A stretch of 64,000 nt of DNA from Hydrogenophaga flava NBRC 102514 (lineage in GTDB: Bacteria; Pseudomonadota; Gammaproteobacteria; Burkholderiales; Burkholderiaceae_C). The stretch is taken from NCBI RefSeq assembly GCF_001571145.1, contig NZ_BCTF01000001.1, positions 186,001 through 250,000 on the forward strand, given 5' to 3'. Below are positions 26,867 to 36,008 of this stretch, piece by piece (the first letter of the stretch is position 1; each line of letters opens with the position of its first letter). A program made the position numbers and the translations under genes. A model generated the notes under the pieces. It made no database searches. It worked only from the letters and a program-made list of their open reading frames with translations, and was not told the DNA's origin.

Positions 26867-28027
26867 TCAAAACCCTTCGCCTGCCCCCAGGTAGCGCCAC
26901 TGCCCCACCGGCAGGTTGCCCAGCACCACGCGGCCGATGCGGATGCGCTTGAGGCCGACCACATGCAGCCCCACCTGCTCGCACATGCGACGGATCTGGC
27001 GCTTCTTGCCCTCCTTCAGCACGAAGCGCAGCTGTTCGGGGTTCTGCCAGTCGACCTGGGCCGGCTTGAGAGGCTGATCGTCCAGGTTCAGGCCGTGGCG
27101 CAGCAGGGCTAGGCGCTCGGCCGGGAAGGCGGCCTGCACGTCCTGCGTCACCACGCCCGCACCCTTGGGGCCGTTCGGCGCCCAGTGCACGCGCACCAGG
27201 TACTCCTTCTCGACCCCCGAGTCCTCGCCAATCAGGGTTCGCGCGACGCGGCCGTCCTGCGTGAGCACCAGCAGGCCGGTGGAGTCGATGTCCAGCCGGC
27301 CGGCGGGCGCCAGACCGCGGGTATGCACCGCCTCGAAGCGGCGACCGCTGCGGTCCTCGCGCCAGTGGCTCTGGGGCTTGATGAGCACCGCCGCGCTCTC
27401 GTGGCCGTCCTCGGGCAGGCCGCTGACATAGCCCACCGGCTTGTGCAGCAGGATCGTGACCTGCCCCGCCTGCTGGTGGCGCGCCTGCGGCAGCACCTCG
27501 ACCTGCGCGTCGGGCGGCACCGGCTGACCCATGATGGCGGGCTGGCCGTTGACCAGCACCCAGCCGCGCGCGATCCATTCGTCGGCCTCTCGGCGCGAGC
27601 ACAGGCCCAGCTCGGCCATGCGCTTGTTCAGGCGAATTTCGCCATTGGCGTTACCCACGCGGGCCAGGTCGGGCCGGGTGTCGCGCGGTGGGCGGGACGG
27701 CCGGGGCGCCTCCGGCGGGCGGCGGGGTGCGGCCTCGCGCGCACCCTCCGGGCGCTGCCGCGAGACGGGCCGTTCGGGGCGCGCGCCAGGGCCGCCGGGG
27801 CCGTCCGGACGGGCGGCGCGGCGGTCGGTGTCCGTGCGGGGCCGGCGGTCATCGCCCTGCGGGCCCTGCGCCGCCCAGGCGGCATCGCGCGCCGCACGTT
27901 CGGCCTTCACTTCAGAGAGGGGTCTGGCCCGGGCCGGGCCGCGCGGGCGCACCGGGGCTCGTGGCGCAGCGGGCTTCCCGGCCGGGGCTTTGGCCTTGAG
28001 CTGCAAGGTCTTGGGTTTGTCGGTCAT
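26867..28027 (-). CDS. RluF-type 23S rRNA pseudouridine synthase with disordered N-terminus
   Basis: A 386-residue RsuA/RluB/E/F-family enzyme has an S4 RNA-binding domain ([20 protein letters not shown]), the catalytic loop [15 protein letters not shown] with its Asp, and [17 protein letters not shown], which fits RluF (U2604) best. The first 130 or so residues are an Arg/Pro/Ala-rich low-complexity extension ([19 protein letters not shown] and similar runs) without defined fold, longer than in E. coli RluF (290 residues). Such basic tails occur in several Burkholderiales pseudouridine synthases. The gene is 31 bases downstream of the Crp/Fnr-type regulator on the same strand. Confidence 0.9.
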   Translation of the reverse strand: MTDKPKTLQLKAKAPAGKPAAPRAPVRPRGPARARPLSEVKAERAARDAAWAAQGPQGDDRRPRTDTDRRAARPDGPGGPGARPERPVSRQRPEGAREAAPRRPPEAPRPSRPPRDTRPDLARVGNANGEIRLNKRMAELGLCSRREADEWIARGWVLVNGQPAIMGQPVPPDAQVEVLPQARHQQAGQVTILLHKPVGYVSGLPEDGHESAAVLIKPQSHWREDRSGRRFEAVHTRGLAPAGRLDIDSTGLLVLTQDGRVARTLIGEDSGVEKEYLVRVHWAPNGPKGAGVVTQDVQAAFPAERLALLRHGLNLDDQPLKPAQVDWQNPEQLRFVLKEGKKRQIRRMCEQVGLHVVGLKRIRIGRVVLGNLPVGQWRYLGAGEGF

Positions 28028-28058
28028 GCCCCGATGATCCCATGGCCATGCCGGCCGG

Positions 28059-28784
28059 CTACAGCACCCCTGATCGCAGCGACGGAAGGTCCAGCACCCG
28101 CAAGCCCCCGTACTCCACCCGGATCCAGCCCTTGTCGGCCAGCGCCGTCAGCGCCTCGTTCACCCGCTGGCGCGACAGGCCCACGAGGTAGGCCAGCTCC
28201 TGCTGGGTGATGCGCAGCACGCCGCCGACGTTGGGCGAGAGCAGCGGGTGAAACAGCGCCGCCAGGTTGCGCGCCACCCGCAGGTCGGGGCTGGAGATGC
28301 GGTCGATCTCGCGCGCGGCGATGAACTGGCCCAGCCGCTCGTTGAGCTGGTTCATCACGAAGCGGTTGAAACCGATCGAGTGGTCCAGCAGCCAGTGGAA
28401 GGTGTCCACGGGCAGGCCGGCCACCCGGCTCCTGCGCAGGGACTGGATGTTGTAGCGGTAGGCCTCGCGCTTGAGCACCGTGCCCTCGCCGAACCAGCCG
28501 CCCGGCGCGACGCCGGTGAAGGTGATCACCGCGCCCTGCGAGTCGTCGTTGCTCATCTTGAGCAGGCCATCGAGCAGGCCGAACCAGTAGGTCGCGGGCC
28601 GGCCGATGCGGCAGATGTACTCGCCCACCTGCACCTCGTTGACCACCAGCGCACCGAGCGCACGCTCGCGCTCGTCGGGCATCAGCTCCTTGAGCCAGGG
28701 GATTTCCAACAGCTCGCTCTCGGACGCAGGCCGCGCGCTGGCGCGCAGCGCGGAGCCGGAACGGGGGTGCTTGGCGGAGACCAT
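28059..28784 (-). CDS. Crp/Fnr-family transcription regulator
   Basis: A 241-residue regulator has an N-terminal cyclic-nucleotide-binding-type barrel ([31 protein letters not shown]), a dimerisation helix ([17 protein letters not shown]) and a C-terminal winged helix with recognition segment [20 protein letters not shown]. There is no Fnr-type N-terminal cysteine cluster, so an iron-sulfur oxygen sensor is unlikely. The phosphate-binding residues of true CRP are not clearly conserved, so the effector is unknown. It is divergent from the acyl-CoA ligase/liv operon, with an 18-base palindrome between them that suits a Crp-type site. Confidence 0.9.
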   Translation of the reverse strand: MVSAKHPRSGSALRASARPASESELLEIPWLKELMPDERERALGALVVNEVQVGEYICRIGRPATYWFGLLDGLLKMSNDDSQGAVITFTGVAPGGWFGEGTVLKREAYRYNIQSLRRSRVAGLPVDTFHWLLDHSIGFNRFVMNQLNERLGQFIAAREIDRISSPDLRVARNLAALFHPLLSPNVGGVLRITQQELAYLVGLSRQRVNEALTALADKGWIRVEYGGLRVLDLPSLRSGVL

Positions 28785-28798
28785 GGGGCGGCGTTCGA

Positions 28799-28814
28799 CT
28801 AGGGAAAGTCCTAG
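28799..28814. promoter_or_regulatory. Inverted repeat CTAGG-N6-CCTAG
   Basis: A short perfect inverted repeat lies 15 bases ahead of the Crp/Fnr gene start. It could be a second operator or part of the leader; there is no further support. Confidence 0.3.
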
Positions 28815-28831
28815 CAGGGTTGATCCCTCAA

Positions 28832-28849
28832 TTGTCGTCGCACCGACAA
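28832..28849. promoter_or_regulatory. Crp/Fnr-type palindrome TTGTCG-N6-CGACAA
   Basis: A perfect 6+6 inverted repeat with six-base spacer, the spacing of Crp/Fnr operators, sits between the divergent regulator and acyl-CoA ligase genes. It is 48 bases from the regulator start and 97 from the ligase start. The likely role is autoregulation and control of the liv-type operon by the adjacent regulator. The match to a binding site is inferred from symmetry and position. Confidence 0.6.
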
Positions 28850-28945
28850 CATAACGTCAAACATCGGCCTACTATCCGCCCCATTGGCAACCGACCGTCA
28901 CCGTCTTCCAGCCCCGTTCGGCGGACGACCCCAGGAGACAAGCAC

Positions 28946-30892
28946 ATGCAAACCACCTTCCCCCGGCTGCTGCTGGACCACGCGAAGCAGCGCCCCGATG
29001 CGCCGGCCATGCGTGAGAAGGAATACGGCATCTGGCAGACCACCAGCTGGTCGGACATGGCCCAGCTGGTCGAGGCCATCGCCTGCGGCCTGCACCAGGC
29101 CGGACTGACCCGCGGCGAGCACCTGGTGGTGATCGGCGCCAACCGCCCCCGCCTGTACGCCACCATGCTGGCCGCGCAGTCGCTGGGAGCGATCCCGGTG
29201 CCGCTGTACCAGGACGCGGTGGCCAACGAGTGCGTGTTCCCGATCAACAACGCCGAGGTGCGCTTCGCGGTGGTGGAGGACCAGGAGCAGGTCGACAAGA
29301 TGCTGGAGATCCAGCCCCAGTGCCCGCAGCTGGCGCACATCTTCTACGACGACCCGCGCGGCCTGCGCAACTACGACCAGCCCGGACTTGGCGGGCTGGA
29401 AGAGCTGGTCGGCGCAGGCCAGGCCTTTGCCAAGGCGCATCCCGGCTTCTTCAGCGAGGAGATCGAGAAAGCGCAGCCTGGCGACGTGGCCGCCATGTTC
29501 TTCACCTCCGGCACCACCGGCAACCCCAAGGGCGTGGTGCACACGCACAGCACCCTGATCGACCGCGCGGCTGTCGGCGCCCGCTTCGACAAGCTGACCG
29601 AAAAGGACGAGGTGCTGGCCTACCTGCCGCCGGCCTGGATCGGCCAGAACATCTTCAGCTACGCCCAGTGGCTGGTGGCCGGCTACGTGGTGAACTGCCC
29701 CGAGTCCGGTGCCACCGTCACCATCGACCTGAAGGAAGTCGGCCCCACCTACTACTTCGCGCCGCCGCGAGTGTTCGAAGGGCTGCTGACCACCGTGATG
29801 ATCCGCATGGAAGACGCGGGCGCGCTCAAGCGAAAGATGTTCCACGCCTTCATGGACGTGGCGCGCCGCGTCGGTCCGGCCAAGATGGACGGCAAGTCCG
29901 TCGGCTTCATGGACAACCTGAAGTACGCGCTGGGCAACCTCTTCGTCTACGGCCCGCTGCGCAACAGCCTGGGCATGAGCCGGGTGCGCGTGGCCTACAC
30001 CGCCGGCGAGGCCATCGGCCCCGACCTGTTCAGCTTCTACCGCAGCATCGGCATCAACCTCAAGCAGCTCTACGGCTCCACCGAAACGGCCGTGTTCGTC
30101 TGCCTGCAGCCGGACCACGAAGCGCGCGCCGACACCGTGGGCGTGCCCTGCGAGGGCGTGGAGATCAAGCTGAGCGAGACCGGCGAGATCCTGGTGAAGT
30201 CGCCCGGCCTGCTCAAGGAGTACTACAAGAACCCCAAGGCCACCGAAGAGGTGCTGACCGCCGACGGCTGGTACCACACCAGCGACGCCGGCTTCATCGA
30301 CGCCTCGGGCCACCTCAAGATCATCGACCGCGTCAAGGACGTGGGCCGCATCAAGGGCGGCGCCAACGACGGCGCCATGTTCGCGCCCAAGTACGTGGAG
30401 AACAAGCTCAAGTTCTTCTCGCAGATCAAGGAAGTGGTGGCCTACGGCGACCAGCGCGAGAAGGTCTGCGTGATGGTCAACATCGACTTCGAGGCCGTGG
30501 GCAACTGGGCCGAGCGCCGCAACCTGCCCTACGCCGGCTACACCGACCTGGCACAGAAGCCCGAGGTGTACGAGCTGATCCGCGAGTGCGTGGAAAAGGT
30601 CAACGCCGACCTCAGCCGCGACACCCTGCTGGCCGGCAGCCAGATCAGCCGCTTCCTGGTGCTGCACAAGGAGCTGGACGCCGACGACGGCGAGCTCACC
30701 CGCACCAACAAGGTCCGCCGCGGCTTCATCGCCGAGAAGTACAGCGTGCTCGTGGACGCGCTCTACAGCGGCATGGCCGAGCAGTACATCGAAACCCAGG
30801 TCAAGTTCGAGGACGGTCGCACCGGCAGCGTGAGCGCCACGCTCAAGATCGGCGACGCCAAGACGTTTGCACCCGTGAAAGCAGCAGCATGA
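28946..30892 (+). CDS. Long-chain acyl-CoA synthetase-type AMP-binding ligase
   Basis: A 648-residue ANL-superfamily ligase activates a carboxylic acid to its CoA thioester with ATP. It has P-loop FFTSGTTGNPKGVVHTH, A5-type YGSTETAVFV, A7/A8 DGWYHTSDAGF and IDRVKDVGRIKGG, and the A10-like end ELTRTNKVRRGF with its lysine. The FAA1-like insert near residues 500-560 (KYVENKLKFFSQIKEVVAYG) points to the long-chain/aryl group. The ATG follows CAGGAGAC. It is the first gene of the liv-type operon, overlapping livG (ATGA). A ligase coupled to a branched-chain-type importer is common in Burkholderiales; the imported acid is unknown, with fatty or aromatic acids both plausible. Confidence 0.92.
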   Translation: MQTTFPRLLLDHAKQRPDAPAMREKEYGIWQTTSWSDMAQLVEAIACGLHQAGLTRGEHLVVIGANRPRLYATMLAAQSLGAIPVPLYQDAVANECVFPINNAEVRFAVVEDQEQVDKMLEIQPQCPQLAHIFYDDPRGLRNYDQPGLGGLEELVGAGQAFAKAHPGFFSEEIEKAQPGDVAAMFFTSGTTGNPKGVVHTHSTLIDRAAVGARFDKLTEKDEVLAYLPPAWIGQNIFSYAQWLVAGYVVNCPESGATVTIDLKEVGPTYYFAPPRVFEGLLTTVMIRMEDAGALKRKMFHAFMDVARRVGPAKMDGKSVGFMDNLKYALGNLFVYGPLRNSLGMSRVRVAYTAGEAIGPDLFSFYRSIGINLKQLYGSTETAVFVCLQPDHEARADTVGVPCEGVEIKLSETGEILVKSPGLLKEYYKNPKATEEVLTADGWYHTSDAGFIDASGHLKIIDRVKDVGRIKGGANDGAMFAPKYVENKLKFFSQIKEVVAYGDQREKVCVMVNIDFEAVGNWAERRNLPYAGYTDLAQKPEVYELIRECVEKVNADLSRDTLLAGSQISRFLVLHKELDADDGELTRTNKVRRGFIAEKYSVLVDALYSGMAEQYIETQVKFEDGRTGSVSATLKIGDAKTFAPVKAAA

Positions 30893-31671
30893 GCAAGAAA
30901 ATCGGCGACGTCATCCTCGACGTCCAGAACATCAGCCTGCGCTTCGGTGGCGTGAAGGCGCTCACCGACATCTCGTTCAACGTGAAGGAACACGAGATCC
31001 GCGCCATCATCGGTCCCAACGGCGCCGGCAAGAGCTCGATGCTCAACTGCATCAACGGCGTCTACCAGCCGCAGGAAGGCCAGATCACGTTCCGAGGCCA
31101 GCACTTCAAGCACATGAACAGCCGCCAGGTGGCGGAGATGGGCATCGCGCGCACCTTCCAGAACCTGGCGCTGTTCAAGGGCATGAGCGTGATCGACAAC
31201 ATCATGACCGGCCGCAACCTGCGCATGAAGAGCAACCTGTTCCTGCAGGCGCTGCGCATCGGCCCGGCCCAGAAGGAAGAAGAGAAGCACCGCGAGTTCG
31301 TCGAGCACATCATCGACTTCCTCGAAATCCAGGCCTTCCGCAAGACCCCCGTGGGCCAGCTGCCCTACGGCCTGCAAAAGCGCGTCGACCTGGGCCGCGC
31401 CCTGGCCATGGAGCCGCAGGTGCTGCTGCTGGACGAACCCATGGCCGGCATGAACCTGGAAGAGAAGCAGGACATGAGCCGCTTCATCCTGGACGTGAAC
31501 GACGAGTTCGGCACCACCATCGTGCTGATCGAGCACGACATGGGCGTGGTGATGGACATCTCAGACCGCGTGGTGGTGCTGGACTACGGCAAGAAGATCG
31601 GTGACGGCACCCCGGACGAGGTGCGCAACAACGAAGAAGTCATCAGCGCGTACCTCGGTACGAGCCACTGA
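30889..31671 (+). CDS. LivG-type ABC ATP-binding protein
   Basis: A 260-residue ATPase of a branched-chain amino acid-type (HAAT) importer. It has Walker A GPNGAGKSS, Walker B VLLLDEPMAGMN and switch histidine in LIEHDMGVVMD. The signature motif is degenerate: LPYGLQKRVDL in place of LSGGQ. It overlaps the ligase stop (ATGA) and is 15 bases before livH. It probably pairs with the LivF-type subunit encoded after the receptor. Confidence 0.93.
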   Translation: MSKKIGDVILDVQNISLRFGGVKALTDISFNVKEHEIRAIIGPNGAGKSSMLNCINGVYQPQEGQITFRGQHFKHMNSRQVAEMGIARTFQNLALFKGMSVIDNIMTGRNLRMKSNLFLQALRIGPAQKEEEKHREFVEHIIDFLEIQAFRKTPVGQLPYGLQKRVDLGRALAMEPQVLLLDEPMAGMNLEEKQDMSRFILDVNDEFGTTIVLIEHDMGVVMDISDRVVVLDYGKKIGDGTPDEVRNNEEVISAYLGTSH

Positions 31672-31686
31672 ACGGAGACACACACC

Positions 31687-32616
31687 ATGGCATTCTTTCT
31701 TGAAACACTGCTCGGCGGCCTCATGGCCGGCATGCTGTATTCGCTGGTGGCGCTGGGCTTCGTGCTGATCTTCAAGGCCTCGGGCGTCTTCAACTTCGCG
31801 CAGGGCGCGATGGTGCTGTTCGCCGCGCTGGCCATGGCCCGCTTCTCGGAATGGATTCCGCAGTGGCTGGGTCTGGAGAGCAAGCTGCTGGGCAACGTGC
31901 TGGCCTTCATCGTGGCCGCCGGCTGCATGTTCGTGCTGGCCTGGCTGATCGAGCGCCTGGTGCTGCGCCACCTGGTGAACCAGGAAGGCGTGACGCTGCT
32001 GATGGCCACGCTGGGCATCACCTACTTCCTCGACGGCTTCGGCCAGACCATCTTCGGCTCGGACATCTACCCGATCGACGTCGGCATGCCCAAGGACCCG
32101 CTGTTCCTGTTCGAGAGCGTGTTCGAAGGCGGCGTGCTGGTGAACCAGGAAGACATCATCGCAGCCGTGATCGCGGCCTGCCTGGTCGCCGTGCTGTCGC
32201 TGTTCTTCCAGAAGACCAGCACCGGCCGCGCCCTGCGCGCGGTGGCCGACGACCACCAGGCGGCGCAGTCCATCGGCATCCCGCTCAACCGCATCTGGGT
32301 CATCGTCTGGTGCGTGGCCGGCATCACCGCCCTGGTGGCCGGCGTCATCTGGGGCTCCAAGCTGGGCGTGCAGTTCTCGCTGACCACCGTGGCCCTGCGC
32401 GCCCTGCCCGTGATCATCCTGGGCGGCCTCACCTCGGTGCCCGGCGCCATCATCGGCGGCCTGATCATCGGCGTGGGCGAGAAGCTCTCGGAGGTCTACC
32501 TCGGCCCCATGGTCGGCGGCGGCATCGAGATCTGGTTTGCGTATGTGCTGGCGCTCGTGTTCCTGCTGTTCCGCCCGCAGGGTCTGTTCGGCGAAAAGAT
32601 CATCGACCGCGTGTAA
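31687..32616 (+). CDS. LivH-type ABC permease
   Basis: A 309-residue permease of the branched-chain amino acid-type importer has about eight hydrophobic helices. Family marks are GLMAGMLYSLVALGFVLIFK, GVFNFAQGAMVL, RALRAVADDHQAAQSIGI and the cytoplasmic loop near GGLTSVPGAIIGGLIIGVGE that meets the ATPase. ATG 31687 follows ACGGAGACA. It forms the membrane channel together with the LivM-type protein twelve bases downstream. Confidence 0.94.
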   Translation: MAFFLETLLGGLMAGMLYSLVALGFVLIFKASGVFNFAQGAMVLFAALAMARFSEWIPQWLGLESKLLGNVLAFIVAAGCMFVLAWLIERLVLRHLVNQEGVTLLMATLGITYFLDGFGQTIFGSDIYPIDVGMPKDPLFLFESVFEGGVLVNQEDIIAAVIAACLVAVLSLFFQKTSTGRALRAVADDHQAAQSIGIPLNRIWVIVWCVAGITALVAGVIWGSKLGVQFSLTTVALRALPVIILGGLTSVPGAIIGGLIIGVGEKLSEVYLGPMVGGGIEIWFAYVLALVFLLFRPQGLFGEKIIDRV

Positions 32617-32628
32617 GGAGACAAGAAC

Positions 32629-33687
32629 ATGTTCTACAGAGAAAACGGTCAGTTCAAGACCTCCTACCGCGCCGACCAGCAGATCTTCCCGATCGCGCAG
32701 GACCGCTGGGCCATCCTCGCCCTCATCGCGTTCGCCTTCGTCGGCGTACCGATGCTGGTGGACGAGTACATGTTCCGCGCCATCCTGATCCCGTTCCTGA
32801 TCCTGTCGCTGGCCGCACTGGGCGTGAACATCCTGGTGGGTTACTGCGGCCAGATCTCGCTGGGCTCGGGCGCCTTCATGGCGGTGGGCGCCTACATGGC
32901 CTACAACACCTACATCCGCATCGACGGCATGCCACTGATCGTGGCGCTGCTCTCGGGCGGCTTCTTCGCCACCCTGGTGGGCATGTTCTTCGGCATCCCC
33001 AGCCTGCGCGTCAAGGGCCTGTACCTGGCGGTGGCCACGCTGGCGGCGCAGTTCTTTTGCGACTGGGCCTTCCTGCGCATCGGCTGGTTCACCAACAACA
33101 ACGCCTCGGGCTCGGTGTCGGTGTCCAACCTGCAGGTGTTCGGCATGTCCATCAACACACCGCTGGAGAAGTACCTGTTCTGCCTGGGCTTCCTGGTGGT
33201 GTTCGCCCTGCTGGCCAAGAACCTGGTGCGCAGCGCCATCGGCCGCGAGTGGATGGCCATCCGCGACATGGACGTGGCCGCCGCCGTGATCGGCATCCGC
33301 CCGATGTACGCCAAGCTGTCGGCCTTCGCGGTCAGCTCCTTCATCATCGGTGTGGCCGGTGGCCTGTGGGGCTTCATCCACCTGGGCTCCTGGGAGCCGG
33401 CCGCCTTCTCGATCGACCGCTCCTTCCAGCTGCTGTTCATGGTGATCATCGGCGGCATGGGCTCGATCATGGGCAGCTTCTTCGGCGCGGCCTTCATCGT
33501 GCTGCTGCCCATCTTCATCGAGCGCTTCAGCCTGCTGGTGGGGTTCTCCACCGCCGCGGCCGCCCACATCACCTTCATGGTCTTCGGCGCGCTCATCGTC
33601 TGGTTCCTGATCGTGGAACCTCACGGGCTGGCCAAGCTCTGGAGCATTGGCAAGCAGAAGCTTCGCCTCTGGCCTTTCCCCCATTGA
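32629..33687 (+). CDS. LivM-type ABC permease
   Basis: A 352-residue second permease of the same importer has about ten hydrophobic helices, the characteristic LIPFLILSLAALGVNILVGY and GQISLGSGAFMAVGAYMAY, and the ATPase-contact loop AIRDMDVAAAVIGIRPMYAK. The start follows AAGGAGACAAGAAC, a strong ribosome site. It lies between livH and the receptor gene, as is usual for this operon type. Confidence 0.94.
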   Translation: MFYRENGQFKTSYRADQQIFPIAQDRWAILALIAFAFVGVPMLVDEYMFRAILIPFLILSLAALGVNILVGYCGQISLGSGAFMAVGAYMAYNTYIRIDGMPLIVALLSGGFFATLVGMFFGIPSLRVKGLYLAVATLAAQFFCDWAFLRIGWFTNNNASGSVSVSNLQVFGMSINTPLEKYLFCLGFLVVFALLAKNLVRSAIGREWMAIRDMDVAAAVIGIRPMYAKLSAFAVSSFIIGVAGGLWGFIHLGSWEPAAFSIDRSFQLLFMVIIGGMGSIMGSFFGAAFIVLLPIFIERFSLLVGFSTAAAAHITFMVFGALIVWFLIVEPHGLAKLWSIGKQKLRLWPFPH

Positions 33688-33745
33688 TTCCCTGTTGAAC
33701 GTCAGTTTTTGTGTGAGCCCGACCTGTCCTTAAGGAGACAAAGCG

Positions 33746-35077
33746 ATGAAAGTACGTAACCTGGTTCTCTCCGTGTCGCTGGCCTGTGCCGCCCTCTCGG
33801 GTGCGGTGGTCCCGACGGCTGCCATGGCCCAGGCCAAGGAGCAGTTCTTCCCGGTGCTGGTCTACCGCACCGGCGCCTACGCCCCCAACGGCGTGCCGTT
33901 CGCCAACGGCTATGTCGACTACCTCAAGCTGGTCAATGCGCGCGGCGGCATCAACGGCGTGAAGGTGTCGTTCGAAGAGTGCGAAACCGGCTACGCCACC
34001 GACAAGGGCGTGGAGTGCTACGAACGCCTCAAGGGCAAGGGCGCCACCGTGTTCCAGCCGCTGTCCACCGGCATCACCTTCGCGCTGACCGAGAAGGCCC
34101 CCGTCGACAAGATCCCGCTGATCACCGCCGGCTATGGCCGCAGCGAGTCCGCCGACGGCGGCGTGTTCAAGTGGAACTTCCCGCTGGCGGGCACCTACTG
34201 GGTGGCCGGGGACGTGATCATCCAGGACATTGCCAAGAAGCTGGGCGGCGCCGCCAACCTCAAGGGCAAGCACATCGCGCTGGTCTACCACGACAGCCCC
34301 TTCGGCAAGGAAGCCATCCCCATCCTGCAGGAACGCGCCGAGATGCACGGCTTCAAACTGAGCCTGCTGCCCGTGACCCACCCGGGCGTGGAACAGAAGT
34401 CCACCTGGCTGCAGATCCGCCGCGACCGGCCCGACTACGTCATCAACTGGGGCTGGGGCGTGATGAACTCCACCCTGCTCAAGGAAGCCCAGGCCACCGG
34501 CTACCCGCGCGAGAAGATCTACGGCGTGTGGTGGGCCGGTGCCGAGCCGGACGTCAAGGACGTGGGCATGGGCGCCAAGGGCTACAACGCCATCACCATG
34601 CAGCACGGCCAGGAAAAGGGTGCCGACGTGGTCAAGGAAGTGCTGGAGAAGCTGCACGCCAAGGGCCAGGGCACCGGACCGAAGGAAGAAGTGGGCGACG
34701 TGCTGTACATGCGCGGCCTGTTCAGCGCCATGTTCGCCGTCGAAGGTGTGCGCCAGGCCCAGGAGAAGTTCGGCAAGGGCAAGGTCGTGACCGCCGAGCA
34801 GGCCCGCTGGGGTTACGAGAACCTGAACCTGACGCAGGCCAAGCTGGACGCGCTGGGCTTCAAGGGCGTGCTGCGCCCGATCTCCACCAGCTGCCAGGAC
34901 CACATGGGCGCCAACTGGGCCCGCATCCACACCTGGGACGGCAGCAAGTGGCAGTTCTCCAGCGACTGGTACCAGGCCGATGAACAGATCATCAAGCCGA
35001 TGGTCAAGGCCGCTGCCGACAAGTACGCCGCCGAGAAGAAGCTGACCCGCCGCGCCGCGGCCGACTGCAGCAGCTGA
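33746..35077 (+). CDS. LivK-type periplasmic substrate-binding protein
   Basis: A 443-residue periplasmic receptor is larger than LivK proper (about 370) and closer to the amide/aromatic-acid group of the family. It has a signal peptide (basic N-terminus, hydrophobic core, cut after AMA near residue 28), then EQFFPVLVYRTGAYAPNGVP, the hinge segment KIPLITAGYGRSE and a second lobe with HIALVYHDSPFGKEAIP. Two cysteines in the FEECETG and VECYERL region may form a disulfide. It follows livM by 58 bases with AAGGAGACAAAG before the ATG, which suggests high expression. Confidence 0.93.
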   Translation: MKVRNLVLSVSLACAALSGAVVPTAAMAQAKEQFFPVLVYRTGAYAPNGVPFANGYVDYLKLVNARGGINGVKVSFEECETGYATDKGVECYERLKGKGATVFQPLSTGITFALTEKAPVDKIPLITAGYGRSESADGGVFKWNFPLAGTYWVAGDVIIQDIAKKLGGAANLKGKHIALVYHDSPFGKEAIPILQERAEMHGFKLSLLPVTHPGVEQKSTWLQIRRDRPDYVINWGWGVMNSTLLKEAQATGYPREKIYGVWWAGAEPDVKDVGMGAKGYNAITMQHGQEKGADVVKEVLEKLHAKGQGTGPKEEVGDVLYMRGLFSAMFAVEGVRQAQEKFGKGKVVTAEQARWGYENLNLTQAKLDALGFKGVLRPISTSCQDHMGANWARIHTWDGSKWQFSSDWYQADEQIIKPMVKAAADKYAAEKKLTRRAAADCSS

Positions 35078-35090
35078 TCGGTTTCGCCCC

Positions 35091-35143
35091 TGGTCGCTGG
35101 TTCGCCAGCGACCATCTGCAAGGCCGGTGCGCCGAGCCTTGCA
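35091..35143 (+). other. Tandem RNA hairpins between receptor and livF genes
   Basis: Hairpin one, at 35091-35114, is TGGTCGCTGG-TTCG-CCAGCGACCA, a perfect 10-bp stem with a UUCG-type tetraloop. Hairpin two, at 35117-35143, is TGCAAGGC-N11-GCCTTGCA and can be extended by pairing ACCAT with ATGGT, which would break hairpin one. Neither has a U-tract. They fit the role of 3' stabilisers that keep receptor mRNA more abundant than the membrane genes. Confidence 0.75.
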
Positions 35144-35164
35144 AATGGTCCCGAAGGAAACACC

Positions 35165-35977
35165 ATGAGCACCACACCCAACATCGTTCTCAACGTCAAC
35201 GGCATCGAGGTCATCTACAACCACGTGATCCTCGTGCTCAAGGGCGTGTCGCTGAACGTGCCCGAAGGCAAGATCGCGGCCATCCTGGGCGGCAACGGCG
35301 CCGGCAAGACGACCACGCTGCGCGCCATCTCCAACCTGCTCAAGGGCGAGCGCGGCGAGGTCACCAAGGGCAGCATCGAACTGCGTGGCGAGCGCATCGA
35401 AAACCTCTCGCCGGCCGACCTGGTGCAAAAGGGGGTGGTTCAGGTGATGGAGGGGCGCCACTGCTTCGCGCACCTGACCATCGAGGAGAACCTGATGACC
35501 GGGTCCTACACGCGCACCGACAAGGCCGAGGTCGCGCGCAACCTGGAGAAGGTCTACAACTACTTCCCGCGCCTGAAGACGCGCCGCACCTCGCAGGCGG
35601 CCTACACCTCGGGCGGCGAGCAGCAGATGTGCGCCATCGGCCGCGCGCTGATGGCCAACCCCAGCGTGGTGCTGCTGGACGAACCCTCGATGGGCCTGGC
35701 GCCGCAGATCGTGGAAGAGGTGTTCGAGATCGTGAAGGACCTCAACACCAAGGAGAAGGTCACCTTCCTGATCGCCGAGCAGAACACCAACATGGCCCTG
35801 AAGTACGCCGACTACGGCTACATCATGGAAAGCGGCCGCATCGTGATGGACGGCGCCGCCAGCGACCTGCGCAACAACGAGGACGTCAAGGAGTTCTACC
35901 TGGGCATGGGCGGCGGCGAGCGCAAGAGCTTCAAGGATGTCAAGAGCTACAAGCGCCGCAAGCGCTGGCTGGCCTGA
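35165..35977 (+). CDS. LivF-type ABC ATP-binding protein
   Basis: A 270-residue ATPase is the second nucleotide-binding subunit of the importer. It has Walker [12 protein letters not shown], a near-canonical signature TSGGEQQMCAIG and Walker B VLLDEPSMGLAP; the switch histidine is replaced by Gln in LIAEQNTNMALK, as in other LivF proteins. It has a C-terminal basic extension (ERKSFKDVKSYKRRKRWLA) of about 20 residues beyond E. coli LivF (237). It is separated from the other transport genes by the receptor gene and the tandem hairpins and is 31 bases before the PaaK-like gene. Confidence 0.93.
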   Translation: MSTTPNIVLNVNGIEVIYNHVILVLKGVSLNVPEGKIAAILGGNGAGKTTTLRAISNLLKGERGEVTKGSIELRGERIENLSPADLVQKGVVQVMEGRHCFAHLTIEENLMTGSYTRTDKAEVARNLEKVYNYFPRLKTRRTSQAAYTSGGEQQMCAIGRALMANPSVVLLDEPSMGLAPQIVEEVFEIVKDLNTKEKVTFLIAEQNTNMALKYADYGYIMESGRIVMDGAASDLRNNEDVKEFYLGMGGGERKSFKDVKSYKRRKRWLA

Positions 35978-36008
35978 CCCACCTCACCTCAACCATTTGG
36001 CTTGCACC

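Noticed and set aside
23664-26894. A 1076-codon open frame on the plus strand
   Set aside because: It lies wholly antisense to htpG and the hydrolase gene, both with clear family motifs. Its Val/His/Gln/Gly-rich composition is that of a high-GC shadow frame.
31561-33684. A 707-codon minus-strand frame rich in His, Asp, Gln and Glu
   Set aside because: It is antisense to livH and livM; the composition is the usual reverse image of hydrophobic membrane-protein codons.
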